A DNA stretch of 50,333 nt from positions 1 to 50,333 of the forward strand of contig PGYU01000020.1 in NCBI GenBank assembly GCA_002839825.1. The letters run 5' to 3'. The notes under the pieces are model-generated. The model did no database searches, was not told where the DNA came from, and saw nothing but the letters and a program-made list of their open reading frames with translations. The translations under genes and the position numbers were made by a program. Shown here piece after piece: positions 25,732 to 35,273 of the stretch (the stretch's first letter is position 1; every line of letters starts with the position of its first letter). The stretch comes from Ignavibacteriae bacterium HGW-Ignavibacteriae-1 (GTDB taxonomy: Bacteria > Bacteroidota > Ignavibacteria > Kapaibacteriales > UBA2268).

Positions 25732-26163
25732 TTAAATCCGGTAATTATTATAAATATCTCTTAAACTAAATATCTTCGAACTCCAAGGCGAGTATGGTCG
25801 CGGAGCTCTTTTTATTGTAAGCACAGCAGCTTCATCATCGTGAATTTCGCCGTAATAAAGGCTCAATGCCATAGCAATGGCAGCGTTAATTTCGCCTGAA
25901 ACTGCAATATCTTGTGTTTCAGTTTTTTCAACCCCTTTCGTTTTCAATCTTTTTCTTTGTTTGAAATTCAAAACAGTTGAAATGTTAAAAACTACAAAAG
26001 CAAGTATAAGCAAGGCAGAAAATACGACCAACATCCCAACAACTGACATTCCCAAAGCTTCATCCATCCATTGATTTTGCAAGTCAAATGTGATAGTAGT
26101 AATGGGCGCCGGCGATGTTTGCATCAACACACCGGAAATTAAATTATAAGTTTCATTTATCAT
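25732..26163 (-). CDS. mmdD: Small membrane subunit of the Na+-translocating decarboxylase (OadG family)
   Basis: 143 aa. One strong membrane span (about 36-60; SVVGMLVVFSALLILAFVVF) with a preceding short periplasmic part and a cytoplasmic tail containing SGEINAAIAMALSLYYGEIHDD, typical of the long OadG type in Bacteroidota. It stabilises the complex and links the carboxyltransferase to the membrane subunit. It lies 18 bases after the carboxyltransferase gene and 2 before the carrier gene. Confidence 0.85.
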   Translation of the reverse strand: MINETYNLISGVLMQTSPAPITTITFDLQNQWMDEALGMSVVGMLVVFSALLILAFVVFNISTVLNFKQRKRLKTKGVEKTETQDIAVSGEINAAIAMALSLYYGEIHDDEAAVLTIKRAPRPYSPWSSKIFSLRDIYNNYRI

Positions 26164-26181
26164 TTTGTTTATCCCTCATTA

Positions 26182-27741
26182 TTACAATGGTATATTATCA
26201 TGTTTTTTGAGCGGATTTGTATCTTTTTTCGATGACAGCATTTGTAGCGCTCTGATTACTCTAAATCTTGTATTTCTCGGTTCGATAACGTCGTCTATGT
26301 AGCCATGTTTAGCAGCTACGTATGGATTAGCAAATTTTGAACGGTACTCTTCTTCCTTATCTGCAATGAATTTTGCTCTTTCTTCGAGATTTTCAATTTC
26401 CATCGATTCCTTTTGGTACAGTACTTCGATAGCGCCCTTTGGTCCCATTACGGCAATTTCGGCTGAGGGCCAAGCGTAATTGATGTCACCGCGTAAATGC
26501 TTCGAACTCATTACATCGTAAGCGCCACCATATGCTTTGCGGAGAATAACCGTAACTTTGGGTACAGTTGCTTCGCCATAAGCGAACAATAATTTAGCAC
26601 CGTGAATGATTATGCCGCCGTACTCTTGAGCTGTTCCGGGTAAAAATCCGGGTACATCTACTAAGGTAAGAATCGGAATATTGAAAGCATCGCAGAAACG
26701 TACAAAACGTGCTGCCTTGCGAGATGCATTAATATCGAGCACACCTGCTAAGTAGTTCGGTTGATTGGCAACTATTCCTACAGGAGTTCCGTTGAATTTC
26801 GAGAACCCGATTACGATATTTTGGGCATAATGGCGATGAATTTCCAGAAATTCTTCGTCATCTGCAATCGAGTGAATAACATCTTTCACGTCGTAAGGTT
26901 TGTTCGGATTGTCAGGGACAATGTAATTCAAACTATTTTCGAGCCTGTCAATTGGGTCTGAGCAAACATAAATGGGTGGGTCTTCGTGGTTATTTTGTGG
27001 CAAATAGCTCAATAATTTACGAATGAGCAAAAGCCCTTCGTCTTCGCTATCGGCTACAAAGTGAGTTACGCCGGATTTTGTTCCGTGTACTCTTGCACCG
27101 CCGAGTTCTTCGACGGTCACATCTTCGTTCGTCACTGTTTTCACAACTTTTGGACCAGTCACAAACATATAACTTGTGCCTTGGCTCATGATTGTAAAGT
27201 CAGTCAATGCCGGAGAATAAACCGCACCACCGGCGCAAGGTCCGAATACGGCAGAAATTTGCGGCACCACACCCGAAGCCATTATATTACGTTGGAAAAT
27301 TTCGGCATAACCACCGAGGCTTTTCACACCTTCTTGAATCCTTGCACCACCTGAATCGTTGATACCAATTACGGGAGCGCCGACTTTCATCGCTTTGTCC
27401 ATCACTTTGCATATTTTTTGTGCAAACATTTCGGAAAGCGATCCGCCAAAAATCGTGAAATCTTGCGAAAAAATAAAAACGAGCCTGCCGTCAATTGTCC
27501 CGTAACCGGTTACAACACCATCAGAAAGATATTCTTCGACGTCGCTGCCGAAATCCGTCGGTTTACTCGACACGAACATGTCAAATTCCTCGAAACTTCC
27601 TTCGTCCAACAACTTCTCAATTCTTTCCCTTGCAGTGTATTTACCTTTTTTATGTTGCGATTCAATCCTCTTTTCTCCACCTCCAAGCCTCGCTTTTTCC
27701 CTAAGAGCCATCAATTCTTTGATTTTTTCTTCAATTGCCAT
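26182..27741 (-). CDS. mmdA: Methylmalonyl-CoA decarboxylase/acyl-CoA carboxylase carboxyltransferase subunit
   Basis: 519 aa, the usual length of MmdA/PccB. The crotonase-like carboxyltransferase halves are clear: [19 protein letters not shown] and [16 protein letters not shown] in the first, and [25 protein letters not shown] and [18 protein letters not shown] in the second. It transfers CO2 between methylmalonyl-CoA and biotin. First gene of the operon, followed by OadG-, carrier- and beta-subunit genes, which identifies the Na+-pumping complex. A GAGGA ribosome site precedes the start. The same subunit could also serve a biotin-dependent carboxylase working in the other direction. Confidence 0.92.
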   Translation of the reverse strand: MAIEEKIKELMALREKARLGGGEKRIESQHKKGKYTARERIEKLLDEGSFEEFDMFVSSKPTDFGSDVEEYLSDGVVTGYGTIDGRLVFIFSQDFTIFGGSLSEMFAQKICKVMDKAMKVGAPVIGINDSGGARIQEGVKSLGGYAEIFQRNIMASGVVPQISAVFGPCAGGAVYSPALTDFTIMSQGTSYMFVTGPKVVKTVTNEDVTVEELGGARVHGTKSGVTHFVADSEDEGLLLIRKLLSYLPQNNHEDPPIYVCSDPIDRLENSLNYIVPDNPNKPYDVKDVIHSIADDEEFLEIHRHYAQNIVIGFSKFNGTPVGIVANQPNYLAGVLDINASRKAARFVRFCDAFNIPILTLVDVPGFLPGTAQEYGGIIIHGAKLLFAYGEATVPKVTVILRKAYGGAYDVMSSKHLRGDINYAWPSAEIAVMGPKGAIEVLYQKESMEIENLEERAKFIADKEEEYRSKFANPYVAAKHGYIDDVIEPRNTRFRVIRALQMLSSKKDTNPLKKHDNIPL

Positions 27742-27942
27742 GAAATCCTCAATAATATTCTATTAAAAAAATGTAATAATTCCATATACAAAATTAAGTA
27801 ATTCCATACAATAAAAAAACGATTTAATGTGAAAAGTGTGTGAATTAACACGATTATTTTTGTCATCTACTAAACTAAATAGATGCAATAAGAATACATA
27901 AAAATTGTCTTATTATCAAAATTTATAAATTGAGAAAAATTA

Positions 27943-28425
27943 ATGAACAGTAAATTCAAGTCTTATGCACCTGTATTCGGGGTTTTGGCAATCGTAGTAG
28001 TCCTTAGCATCATTGCTTATAAGAATTTTAGAGTTGGCGAGGACATCGTAATGCCAAAGGTTATGGACGAACTTATCAAGCCTTATGTCAAACTCATCGG
28101 CAATGGCGACTTCGACCAAGCTTATTCAAATCATACTTCGATTGATTATAAACGCAAATATACCCAAGCTCGGTATTTGGCTGCGCAAGATTCCAATTTT
28201 ACTAAATTTGGCAAGATAACAGACATCAAGCCCGTTTCGGGAATTATGATAAGCGAAAAATCAACAAGCAAGCCCTGGATTTACAAAGGCACATTTGCTT
28301 ATATCGGCGAAAAGGACACTATGAGAATTGTAATTGATGTCACGCTCGAAGATGGAGTTTTTAAAATCTATAACACATATAATTCTTACTTGGCAATTAG
28401 TTCGGTCACTCCGGTGATATATTAG
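27943..28425 (+). CDS. Membrane-anchored protein of unknown function
   Basis: 160 aa. One N-terminal span (about 9-27; FGVLAIVVVLSIIAYKNF) and a periplasmic domain of about 120 residues with a helix-then-sheet pattern (a DELIKPYVKLIGNGDFDQAY helix, later four or so beta-strands). This may be an NTF2-like fold, which is a guess. Its stop overlaps that of the convergent TrhP/U32 gene by 4 bases. It is divergent from the decarboxylase operon. Confidence 0.7.
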   Translation: MNSKFKSYAPVFGVLAIVVVLSIIAYKNFRVGEDIVMPKVMDELIKPYVKLIGNGDFDQAYSNHTSIDYKRKYTQARYLAAQDSNFTKFGKITDIKPVSGIMISEKSTSKPWIYKGTFAYIGEKDTMRIVIDVTLEDGVFKIYNTYNSYLAISSVTPVIY

Positions 28426-29663
28426 TTTTCACTTTCGACAATTTTGTATAATTTATCAGCTTTTCTGAGACGTTGCCCGACAGGTATCGAAACGACCATT
28501 CCTTTTTCGGCAACTTCTATATTGCCTTGCCCGTCACGCAATTCGCTGACTGTTGATTCCCATATACCGGAAGTCGGTCCAACGACCATAATTTGTTCGC
28601 CTATTGCCAACTCTCCTGCACGAATCCGAAACTCTGCAACTTCAATTTTTGAAAAGTAATTTGTAACATCGCCGATGTAAACCTTTTTTGTTGTAGCTTG
28701 CGAACCGTACTTGCTGCTCCATTCGCCCAATTTTTGTCCCAAATAGTATCCGTCCCAAAAGCCGCGATTAAATACGCGAGAAAGTTGAGTTTCCCATTCG
28801 GCGATTTTTTCCGGTGTGTAAGTACCTTCGGAAATTGCTGTCACAGCTTCTTTGTAACATTCGGCAACGGTTTTGACATAATCAGCCGACCTGCCTCGAC
28901 CCTCAATTTTCAGTACACTGACGCCTGCTTCAATAATCTTATCCAAAAAGTGAATCGTTTTCAGGTCTTTCGGCGACATAATGTATTGGTTATCAACTTC
29001 AAGCTCGTAACCCGTTTCTTTGTCCGTCACAACATAGCCACGACGGCATGTTTGGTAGCACGAACCGCGATTTGCCGATTTGTTGAACTCATGCAAACTC
29101 AAATAGCATTTGCCGGAAACTGCCATACATAAGGCTCCGTGAGCAAATATTTCCACCCGAATCAAATTTCCCGAAGGTCCGCGAAGTTGATTGATTTCAA
29201 TTTGCTTAGAAATTTCCGCCACTTGGTCTAAGTTCAATTCTCTCGCCAAAACCATTACATCTGCAAACTTTGCCCAAAATTCGACTGCAGTGTAATTGGC
29301 GATATTCAATTGTGTCGAAATATGGATTTTTTGCCCGATTGAATTTGCATATTGAATTACCGCGATATCCGAAGCAATCACAGCGTCAATCTCATTTTCT
29401 TTAGCTTGATTGACAATTTCACGCATTAGCGACAAATCATCTTGGTAAATTTCAGTGTTTAGCGTTAAATAGGTTTTGATTCCATTTTCATGACAACGCT
29501 CACGAATCAGCTTCAAATCTGCAAATGTAAAGTTGACCGATGAGCGAGCCCGCATATTCAATTTGTCAATCCCGAAATAGACTGAATCCGCTCCGGCTTG
29601 GATAGCCACTGCCAAGGACTCGAAAGAGCCAACAGGTGCCATTATTTCAATTTTATTTTGCAT
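28422..29663 (-). CDS. Peptidase U32 family protein (TrhP/YegQ-like, tRNA hydroxylation)
   Basis: 413 aa. It starts IEIMAPVGSFESL(AVAIQ) with GADSVYFG, and carries the U32 signature EIFAHGALCMAVSGKCYLS plus further cysteines (SCYQTC) expected to bind an iron-sulfur cluster, and KIEGRGRSADYV. By family, TrhP makes 5-hydroxyuridine at tRNA position 34 using prephenate; older annotations call these collagenases or proteases. The start overlaps the end of the flippase gene by 11 bases. Confidence 0.88.
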   Translation of the reverse strand: MQNKIEIMAPVGSFESLAVAIQAGADSVYFGIDKLNMRARSSVNFTFADLKLIRERCHENGIKTYLTLNTEIYQDDLSLMREIVNQAKENEIDAVIASDIAVIQYANSIGQKIHISTQLNIANYTAVEFWAKFADVMVLARELNLDQVAEISKQIEINQLRGPSGNLIRVEIFAHGALCMAVSGKCYLSLHEFNKSANRGSCYQTCRRGYVVTDKETGYELEVDNQYIMSPKDLKTIHFLDKIIEAGVSVLKIEGRGRSADYVKTVAECYKEAVTAISEGTYTPEKIAEWETQLSRVFNRGFWDGYYLGQKLGEWSSKYGSQATTKKVYIGDVTNYFSKIEVAEFRIRAGELAIGEQIMVVGPTSGIWESTVSELRDGQGNIEVAEKGMVVSIPVGQRLRKADKLYKIVESEN

Positions 29664-31131
29664 TTCGTTTGATTAATCTTTTCAACAATTCGATTTCGTC
29701 CTTTTTCAGGAAATTCATGAAATATAAAGCGATAAAGTAAACAAATATACCCAAAAAGCGGATTAAAATATTATATAAATCATTTCCGAAATCAATCACA
29801 TGGCTGAATATGAAATATATCGCTAATGCCAAAATGATAATAAAAGTGACTCGCGACCATTCGTAGCTGATTTTGTAATATTTTTGAGCATAGTAATATA
29901 TGATGATTGCACTTATCAAATATCCGCCAAATTGAGCAAACGCCGCTCCATACATCCCAAAGTGGGGGATTAGGGCGAAATTCAGTATGATATTTGCCAA
30001 AGCAGCGGCACCGATAGCAATTGGCAGATATTGAGTTTTCTTTTCAATCAATATTCCGGCATTGAAATTCGTGAAAGCACCATTGAAATAATATGCCCCG
30101 AGTATAATTGGTACGATTCCAAGCCCGTTCCAATACATCGGATTGATTAATTTGCCGCCGATTCCGGGCATCGCAACGATGTATTCCAAGAAAAATGAAA
30201 AGAACAAAAATATGAATGCCGAAATTAGCGTGAAATAGGTGAAGATGCGCGAATACATTTCCTTCGCGTTTTCCTCTTTAAAGGTGCTCAGGTAAAATGG
30301 TTTCCAAGCGTATTCAAAAATCGTCACAAATAGCATCATCGGAATTCCGAGCCGGTGGTTGGTCTGATATGTAGTCAGGAACTCTGGCGAATCGTTGAGC
30401 ATTTTGATTATCGGGCGGTCGGCTACTTGCAAAATGATTGCCGAAAAATTTGCCGGAAGCGTCGGCAAGCCAAACTTCAGCATCTGAATGAATAGCTTTA
30501 TATCAAAAGTTAGGTTGATATTTTTGAAAATCAGAGGTATAAATAGCAAAAATCCTATGATTGAGGAGATTAATTGAGCATAGAAAACTCCTGCTGCGCC
30601 TAATCCATCGAACACCACAAACTTGAAATTAAGCGCAACGGCAATCAAAATGAGCACAAATTTGGTCATTGCAAATTTCATAGCCTTATTGGTCATTCGC
30701 AAGTAGGCAAAAGGAATCAGGATTAAGGCATCAAAAAATGGGATGAAAGCCGCTGTTCGGATAAGAAATCCCGGATTGTCAATATCGCCGCTTGCTATGT
30801 AAGCTCCAAAAGTTTCGGAATTCAAGTAAATAAAAATTGTGCCTATGATGCTTAAAAGTTGAATCGCCGCCCACGAATGAGTGAACACTTTTTGCGAATC
30901 TGCGACTGTACCGCTCTTGAAAAATCTGAAATAGGAAGATTCGAGCCCAAACGAATACAAAATGTTCACAAAAGCAATCATGGAGTAAGTATAAATCACG
31001 AAATCGAATTCGACGTGATTGAGGTAGTTTGTATAAACAGGGGTGAGCATGAAAGTCAGGAATCTCCCGATGATTGTCGAGAGTCCATATATTAGAGTTT
31101 CCGTGCCTAATCTCTTTAATTGTCCGAACAT
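29653..31131 (-). CDS. Polysaccharide/lipid-linked oligosaccharide flippase (MATE/MVF superfamily)
   Basis: The ATG at 31131 is preferred over an in-frame TTG seven codons upstream; the product is 492 aa with about 14 hydrophobic spans. The beginning (LKRLGTETLIYGLSTIIGRF) is typical of Wzx-like polysaccharide exporters of Bacteroidota. It would flip lipid-linked sugars across the inner membrane. No glycosyltransferases are adjacent, so the substrate is unknown. It sits 94 bases after the amidase gene and overlaps the TrhP gene. Confidence 0.85.
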   Translation of the reverse strand: MFGQLKRLGTETLIYGLSTIIGRFLTFMLTPVYTNYLNHVEFDFVIYTYSMIAFVNILYSFGLESSYFRFFKSGTVADSQKVFTHSWAAIQLLSIIGTIFIYLNSETFGAYIASGDIDNPGFLIRTAAFIPFFDALILIPFAYLRMTNKAMKFAMTKFVLILIAVALNFKFVVFDGLGAAGVFYAQLISSIIGFLLFIPLIFKNINLTFDIKLFIQMLKFGLPTLPANFSAIILQVADRPIIKMLNDSPEFLTTYQTNHRLGIPMMLFVTIFEYAWKPFYLSTFKEENAKEMYSRIFTYFTLISAFIFLFFSFFLEYIVAMPGIGGKLINPMYWNGLGIVPIILGAYYFNGAFTNFNAGILIEKKTQYLPIAIGAAALANIILNFALIPHFGMYGAAFAQFGGYLISAIIIYYYAQKYYKISYEWSRVTFIIILALAIYFIFSHVIDFGNDLYNILIRFLGIFVYFIALYFMNFLKKDEIELLKRLIKRNAK

Positions 31132-31225
31132 TTCAAAATGTAATTTTAACAAACATCAAAACTACATAGAATTTATCCAACAAAAAAATCCGCTTCCATT
31201 CAAACATTTTATTCAAGTCCTCAAC

Positions 31226-32413
31226 TCACTTTATTGCATTCAGCAAACCGTCGCGAAGCCAATTTGCAATTGCTTGACGATTGTTTTGTTCGATAAGGCG
31301 GATTTGGTCTCTTTGATTTTGAATATTGCCAATTTCGATGAAAATCATTGTTGGAATAGTATTGCGAATCATATATAAATTTCGTGAAGTCACAGTACCG
31401 TCATAGCCTCGTCCGGGCTGTGCCTTGTGATACTTATCTTCTATAGTAGTCAGCAAAATATCTGCAACTCGTTTGCCTTCGGTGCTTGTTTCGCCATGAT
31501 AGAAGAAAATATCAATCATTTTGCCGGTGTAGCGCGAATCAACGTGCGTTTCTATACTGTACTGCTTTTTGCCTGTAGCTTGGTTTTTGTAATACAAATC
31601 ATTGATAATTTCAACACGTTTTTTTAATCGTTCTAATTGATTAATTGATATTGCCGAACCATCAATATAAACCTCATTGTAGGAGTTGTTGAGGTAATAC
31701 CCGTCGCGAATACCATCGCTCGAATCTTGCACAATGACATACACTTCGGCACCATATTCGATTAAATTACGAGCAAGCCGTAGCGATACATCGTAGGCGT
31801 ATTCGTCTTCGTGCAATTCATAATTATCTCTGTAACCAACAGCTCCGGGGTCTGGTCCGCCATGCCCCGAAACGATGTAAAAAATGCAATCTTTCAGTTT
31901 GTGGCTGAGAATTTTTACATTTTTGTATTGCTCGCCGAATAAATCAACAACTACTTCAGTTGGAAGTTTTTCCTTTGCTTTTTTGGCAGATTTAGATTTA
32001 TTTGGCGAATCAAGCTCAAATTGTGGCAGCCACAGAATATGATCTTTCCGGTAATTTCCAGCTTTGACAGCCTTGCGGTGCATGTCGTCATTATAATCTT
32101 GGATGCTTACGGCATATGCATAATCATTATTCTCGATAGTAGAACGAATTGATTTGCCGTTGTATTCGAAAACAAGAATGGGGAGCAGATAGCTTTCTGA
32201 AAGTTTCAAGCCGTCTTGCCCGACGAATTTGCCGGCATTACGCTCCATAAACCAATTGAACATTTCTTCAATTTTGGGGATGTCATAGCGATCGAAAATG
32301 ACTTTGATGCCATCTCCGGGCTTAGGTTTGATTTCAAGATAGTTATCTTGGGCAATCAAGTTGCAAAAATTTAAAATCCAAATCGAAAAGACTATTACAA
32401 TTTTTAGATTCAT
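31226..32413 (-). CDS. N-acetylmuramoyl-L-alanine amidase (amidase_3)
   Basis: The start at 32413 gives a signal peptide (MNLKIVIVFSIWILNFCNLIAQ); an upstream in-frame start at 32443 lacks that logic. 395 aa. The N-terminal ~150 residues are unassigned and may bind peptidoglycan. The catalytic domain (about 170-395) has the zinc ligands in SGHGGPDPGAVG, the Glu in NYELHEDEYAYD and the His in IETHVD, with the catalytic Glu in FIEIGNIQN. It cleaves the peptide stem from peptidoglycan glycan strands in the periplasm during division. Confidence 0.9.
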   Translation of the reverse strand: MNLKIVIVFSIWILNFCNLIAQDNYLEIKPKPGDGIKVIFDRYDIPKIEEMFNWFMERNAGKFVGQDGLKLSESYLLPILVFEYNGKSIRSTIENNDYAYAVSIQDYNDDMHRKAVKAGNYRKDHILWLPQFELDSPNKSKSAKKAKEKLPTEVVVDLFGEQYKNVKILSHKLKDCIFYIVSGHGGPDPGAVGYRDNYELHEDEYAYDVSLRLARNLIEYGAEVYVIVQDSSDGIRDGYYLNNSYNEVYIDGSAISINQLERLKKRVEIINDLYYKNQATGKKQYSIETHVDSRYTGKMIDIFFYHGETSTEGKRVADILLTTIEDKYHKAQPGRGYDGTVTSRNLYMIRNTIPTMIFIEIGNIQNQRDQIRLIEQNNRQAIANWLRDGLLNAIK

Positions 32414-32547
32414 TTGTCCAAAGCAATATTCAAATAAATTCAAAGATACGGCATTAAGGTTTATAATAAAAACCTAAAACGATTAAGTGCAAATAAATAT
32501 TAATGGTCTTATAACGTTTCAGAGATATTTTCCAATTAGAATTGAAT

Positions 32548-34398
32548 ATGTTAGATAGAGAAACAATATTAGAAAGGATTCGGAACGGTGTGCTATTATT
32601 CGATGGCGGATTCGGCACCGAACTGTATAATCGAGGAGTGTTCATCAACCGTTGCTATGATGAGGTCAATCTCACTAATCCGACCTTGGTGAAGCAAATT
32701 CATGAAGATTACAAACGCGCCGGTGCTGACGTCATTCAGACGAATACTTTCGGGGCAAATAGATATAAATTAGCGAAATTTCAGTTAGCCGATAAGCTAT
32801 ACACAATCAACTTTGAAGGCGCCAGACTTGCAAGAGCAGTAGCGGAAGATGACATCAACGTTGCGGGTTCTATCGGTCCATTAGGCATTAAAATTGAGCC
32901 ACTCGGACCAACCTCTCGCGAAGAAGCAAAATTAGCTTTTACTGAGCAAATTGAAGCCCTGCTCGCAGGTGGAGTGGACATGCTAATTTTCGAGACTTTT
33001 ATCTATCCTGAAGAATTACAAATAGCTACTGAAGCTGCTCGTGAAATTTGTGATTTGCCGATTATAGCAGAAATGACAATTGATGAGGACGGTACATCAC
33101 TGACAGGCGCTGAACCTGAATTCATCATCAAGCAAATGGAATTGCTCAAAGCTGATGCAATCGGTGTGAATTCGACTGTCGGACCTCAAGTCATGCTCAA
33201 ATGGCTCGAAACTGTTCGCCCCTTGACCAAAATGCCGCTTTCAGTTATGCCATCGGCAGGTAAGCCCAAAAATATTGACGGTAGAAATTTATATCTTACT
33301 TCGCCTGAATATATGGGCGAATACGCAAAGCATTTCATCCAAGCAGGTGCTAATGTTATCGGCGGCTGTGTTGGTACAGGACCCGAGCATATCAAACGTA
33401 TGCGGAATATGCTCAATGCAATCAAGCCCGAAATCAGCAAACGAAAATTTGAATTTCTTGAAATCAAGCGTCCCGATGATGTTGTGATTATCGAATCGCC
33501 TGACAAATCTCGATTTGCCAGACGATTGAGTGCCGGACATTTTGTGACTTCTGTGGAGCTTTTGCCACCGCATGGACTTGGTTCTAAAGCAGTTATTGAC
33601 AAAGCAAGAGAATTGTTTTATCACGGCATAGATTGTATCAATATTCCCGATGGTCCGCGTGCAAGTGCGAGAATGTCGGCAATGTCATTAGCTGTTCAAA
33701 TCCAGAATATTGTCGGAATCGAAACGATTCTGCATTACGTTTGCAGAGACCGCAATGTAATCGGTATCCAATCCGATTTGCTCGGCTCATACGCTTTGGG
33801 TTTGAAAAATATTCTTGCGATTACCGGAGACCCGCCCAAATTAGGCAATTACCCCGATGCTACCGCTGTTTTCGATGTTGATTCGATAGGTTTAGTCAAT
33901 ATCATAAACAGATTGAATCACGGGCTCGACATTGCGGGAAATCCCATTGGCGAACCCACGGGCTATTTCTGTGGTGTCGGCGCTAATCCGGGTGCAGTCA
34001 ATCTTGATGAAGAGTTAGCTCGGCTTGACTGGAAAATCAATGCAGGAGCGGAGTATATCATCACGCAACCTGTATTCGATTTGAATGTTTTCGAGAATTT
34101 TCTTAATAGGATTCAGCATGTTGATATTCCTGTGATTGCAGGGCTGTGGCCCCTGACTTCAATTAGAAATGCTGAATTCATGAACAACGAAATTCCCGGA
34201 TGCGACGTACCCGATAAAATTTTGGGTAGATTACGCAAGCATCAGGATTCTAAAGAAGATTCATTGAAAGAGGGCATTGAAATCGCGCGCGAAACGCTCG
34301 AAATCATGAAAGAATACATTGCCGGAGTGCAGATTTCTGCACCATTCGGGCGCGTACAGAGCGTTATCAACGTACTCGACGGGATTCAGCTATATTAA
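32548..34398 (+). CDS. Fused homocysteine S-methyltransferase-like and methylenetetrahydrofolate reductase protein
   Basis: The ATG at 32548 is used (an in-frame TTG lies two codons upstream); 616 aa. Residues ~1-295 form an HMT/MetH-type barrel (DGGFGTEL, NTFGANRYKL). Residues ~320-600 form an MTHFR barrel (AGHFVTSVELLPP, HYVCRDRN, ITGDPP). The layout matches bifunctional YitJ-type proteins that reduce methylene-THF and may pass methyl groups to homocysteine. In the HMT half, the first zinc Cys is Ser (VNST, residue 209) and the GGCCG motif reads GGCVG (274-275). The zinc site, and hence that activity, is doubtful. The MTHFR half looks intact. Confidence 0.88.
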   Translation: MLDRETILERIRNGVLLFDGGFGTELYNRGVFINRCYDEVNLTNPTLVKQIHEDYKRAGADVIQTNTFGANRYKLAKFQLADKLYTINFEGARLARAVAEDDINVAGSIGPLGIKIEPLGPTSREEAKLAFTEQIEALLAGGVDMLIFETFIYPEELQIATEAAREICDLPIIAEMTIDEDGTSLTGAEPEFIIKQMELLKADAIGVNSTVGPQVMLKWLETVRPLTKMPLSVMPSAGKPKNIDGRNLYLTSPEYMGEYAKHFIQAGANVIGGCVGTGPEHIKRMRNMLNAIKPEISKRKFEFLEIKRPDDVVIIESPDKSRFARRLSAGHFVTSVELLPPHGLGSKAVIDKARELFYHGIDCINIPDGPRASARMSAMSLAVQIQNIVGIETILHYVCRDRNVIGIQSDLLGSYALGLKNILAITGDPPKLGNYPDATAVFDVDSIGLVNIINRLNHGLDIAGNPIGEPTGYFCGVGANPGAVNLDEELARLDWKINAGAEYIITQPVFDLNVFENFLNRIQHVDIPVIAGLWPLTSIRNAEFMNNEIPGCDVPDKILGRLRKHQDSKEDSLKEGIEIARETLEIMKEYIAGVQISAPFGRVQSVINVLDGIQLY

Positions 34399-35273
34399 TC
34401 GTTGTCCGGCGTTTCGATTTCGAATGATACCAAAACCGGACAATGGTCGGAAATCATTTCGGATTGGTGTTCCCAATGACTTTGGAATATGTCGTAAACA
34501 AATTCTGAACCTTCGACGAATCTGGTTTTTGCACTTTTGTTTGCAGCTATATGGTCTATCAAGTCCCAGCGTGGATTTTTGCAACTACCCATATCTTGAG
34601 TAAGAAATGAAAATTCGCCATCATGCACTAATTGCTCTAAGTTTCGCATATTAGTACGATTCGGATTGTCGTTAAAGTCGCCAATAATTATTACGTCCTG
34701 TTCCGTACCAGATGTGACGAGTGAATCAGCCCATTTCCTGAGCGCTTTCGATTGGAGTTGGCGTAATTGGAAACTTTCGGCTTTTAATTCCGGCGTATTA
34801 TCATATGAGGATGTTGATTTCAAATGCACAACCATCATATGAAAATCGAAGTTCTCTTTACGGACTTTTACCCAAAGACCTGCGCGAGTTTTGTTTTCCT
34901 TTACTGCCAAAGGTTGATAATTATTTATAAACCTGACGTCAATATTTTTGCGGAAAATTATTGCCGGATTCTGAACCCAACCTGTATTGCCCATCACATA
35001 GCTGAAATCCGGCAAATGAACCATGAGTTTGAGTAATGCCTTTTCATTTTCGATTTCTTGCAAACCAATTAAGTCCGCATCCAACTTTTCTATGACTTCG
35101 GCAATGCGTAAGTAATCTGACTCCTCACGCATTTTCTTGTCATCTATACCATCGCCGAGCCATTCAATGTTGAATGTTGCGATCCGAATCGTTTCAAATT
35201 CATATTTTACAGGTTTAGTGCTGCACGAAAATATGAACAAAAGGGACAATGCGAAAAATATTCTATTTATCAT
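34395..35273 (-). CDS. Endonuclease/exonuclease/phosphatase family lipoprotein
   Basis: The start at 35273 is chosen because it overlaps the proline dehydrogenase stop (TAATG) and gives a signal sequence with an FSCS lipobox-like end. 292 aa. All catalytic blocks of the DNase I-like fold are present: ATFNIEWLGD (Asn, Glu), GLQEIEN (Glu), IIIGDFNDNPNR (Asp, Asn) and SDHCPV (Asp-His). Members hydrolyse phosphodiesters in nucleic acids or lipids; the substrate here is unknown. The convergent HMT/MTHFR gene shares the stop region (TTAA). Confidence 0.85.
   Translation of the reverse strand: MINRIFFALSLLFIFSCSTKPVKYEFETIRIATFNIEWLGDGIDDKKMREESDYLRIAEVIEKLDADLIGLQEIENEKALLKLMVHLPDFSYVMGNTGWVQNPAIIFRKNIDVRFINNYQPLAVKENKTRAGLWVKVRKENFDFHMMVVHLKSTSSYDNTPELKAESFQLRQLQSKALRKWADSLVTSGTEQDVIIIGDFNDNPNRTNMRNLEQLVHDGEFSFLTQDMGSCKNPRWDLIDHIAANKSAKTRFVEGSEFVYDIFQSHWEHQSEMISDHCPVLVSFEIETPDND

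Noticed and set aside
32542-32547. TTG start for the HMT/MTHFR fusion
   Set aside because: The ATG two codons later is the normal start; the same reasoning was applied to the sigma gene at 11368, the enzyme at 20307, the flippase at 31152, proline dehydrogenase at 36199 and panB at 41692.
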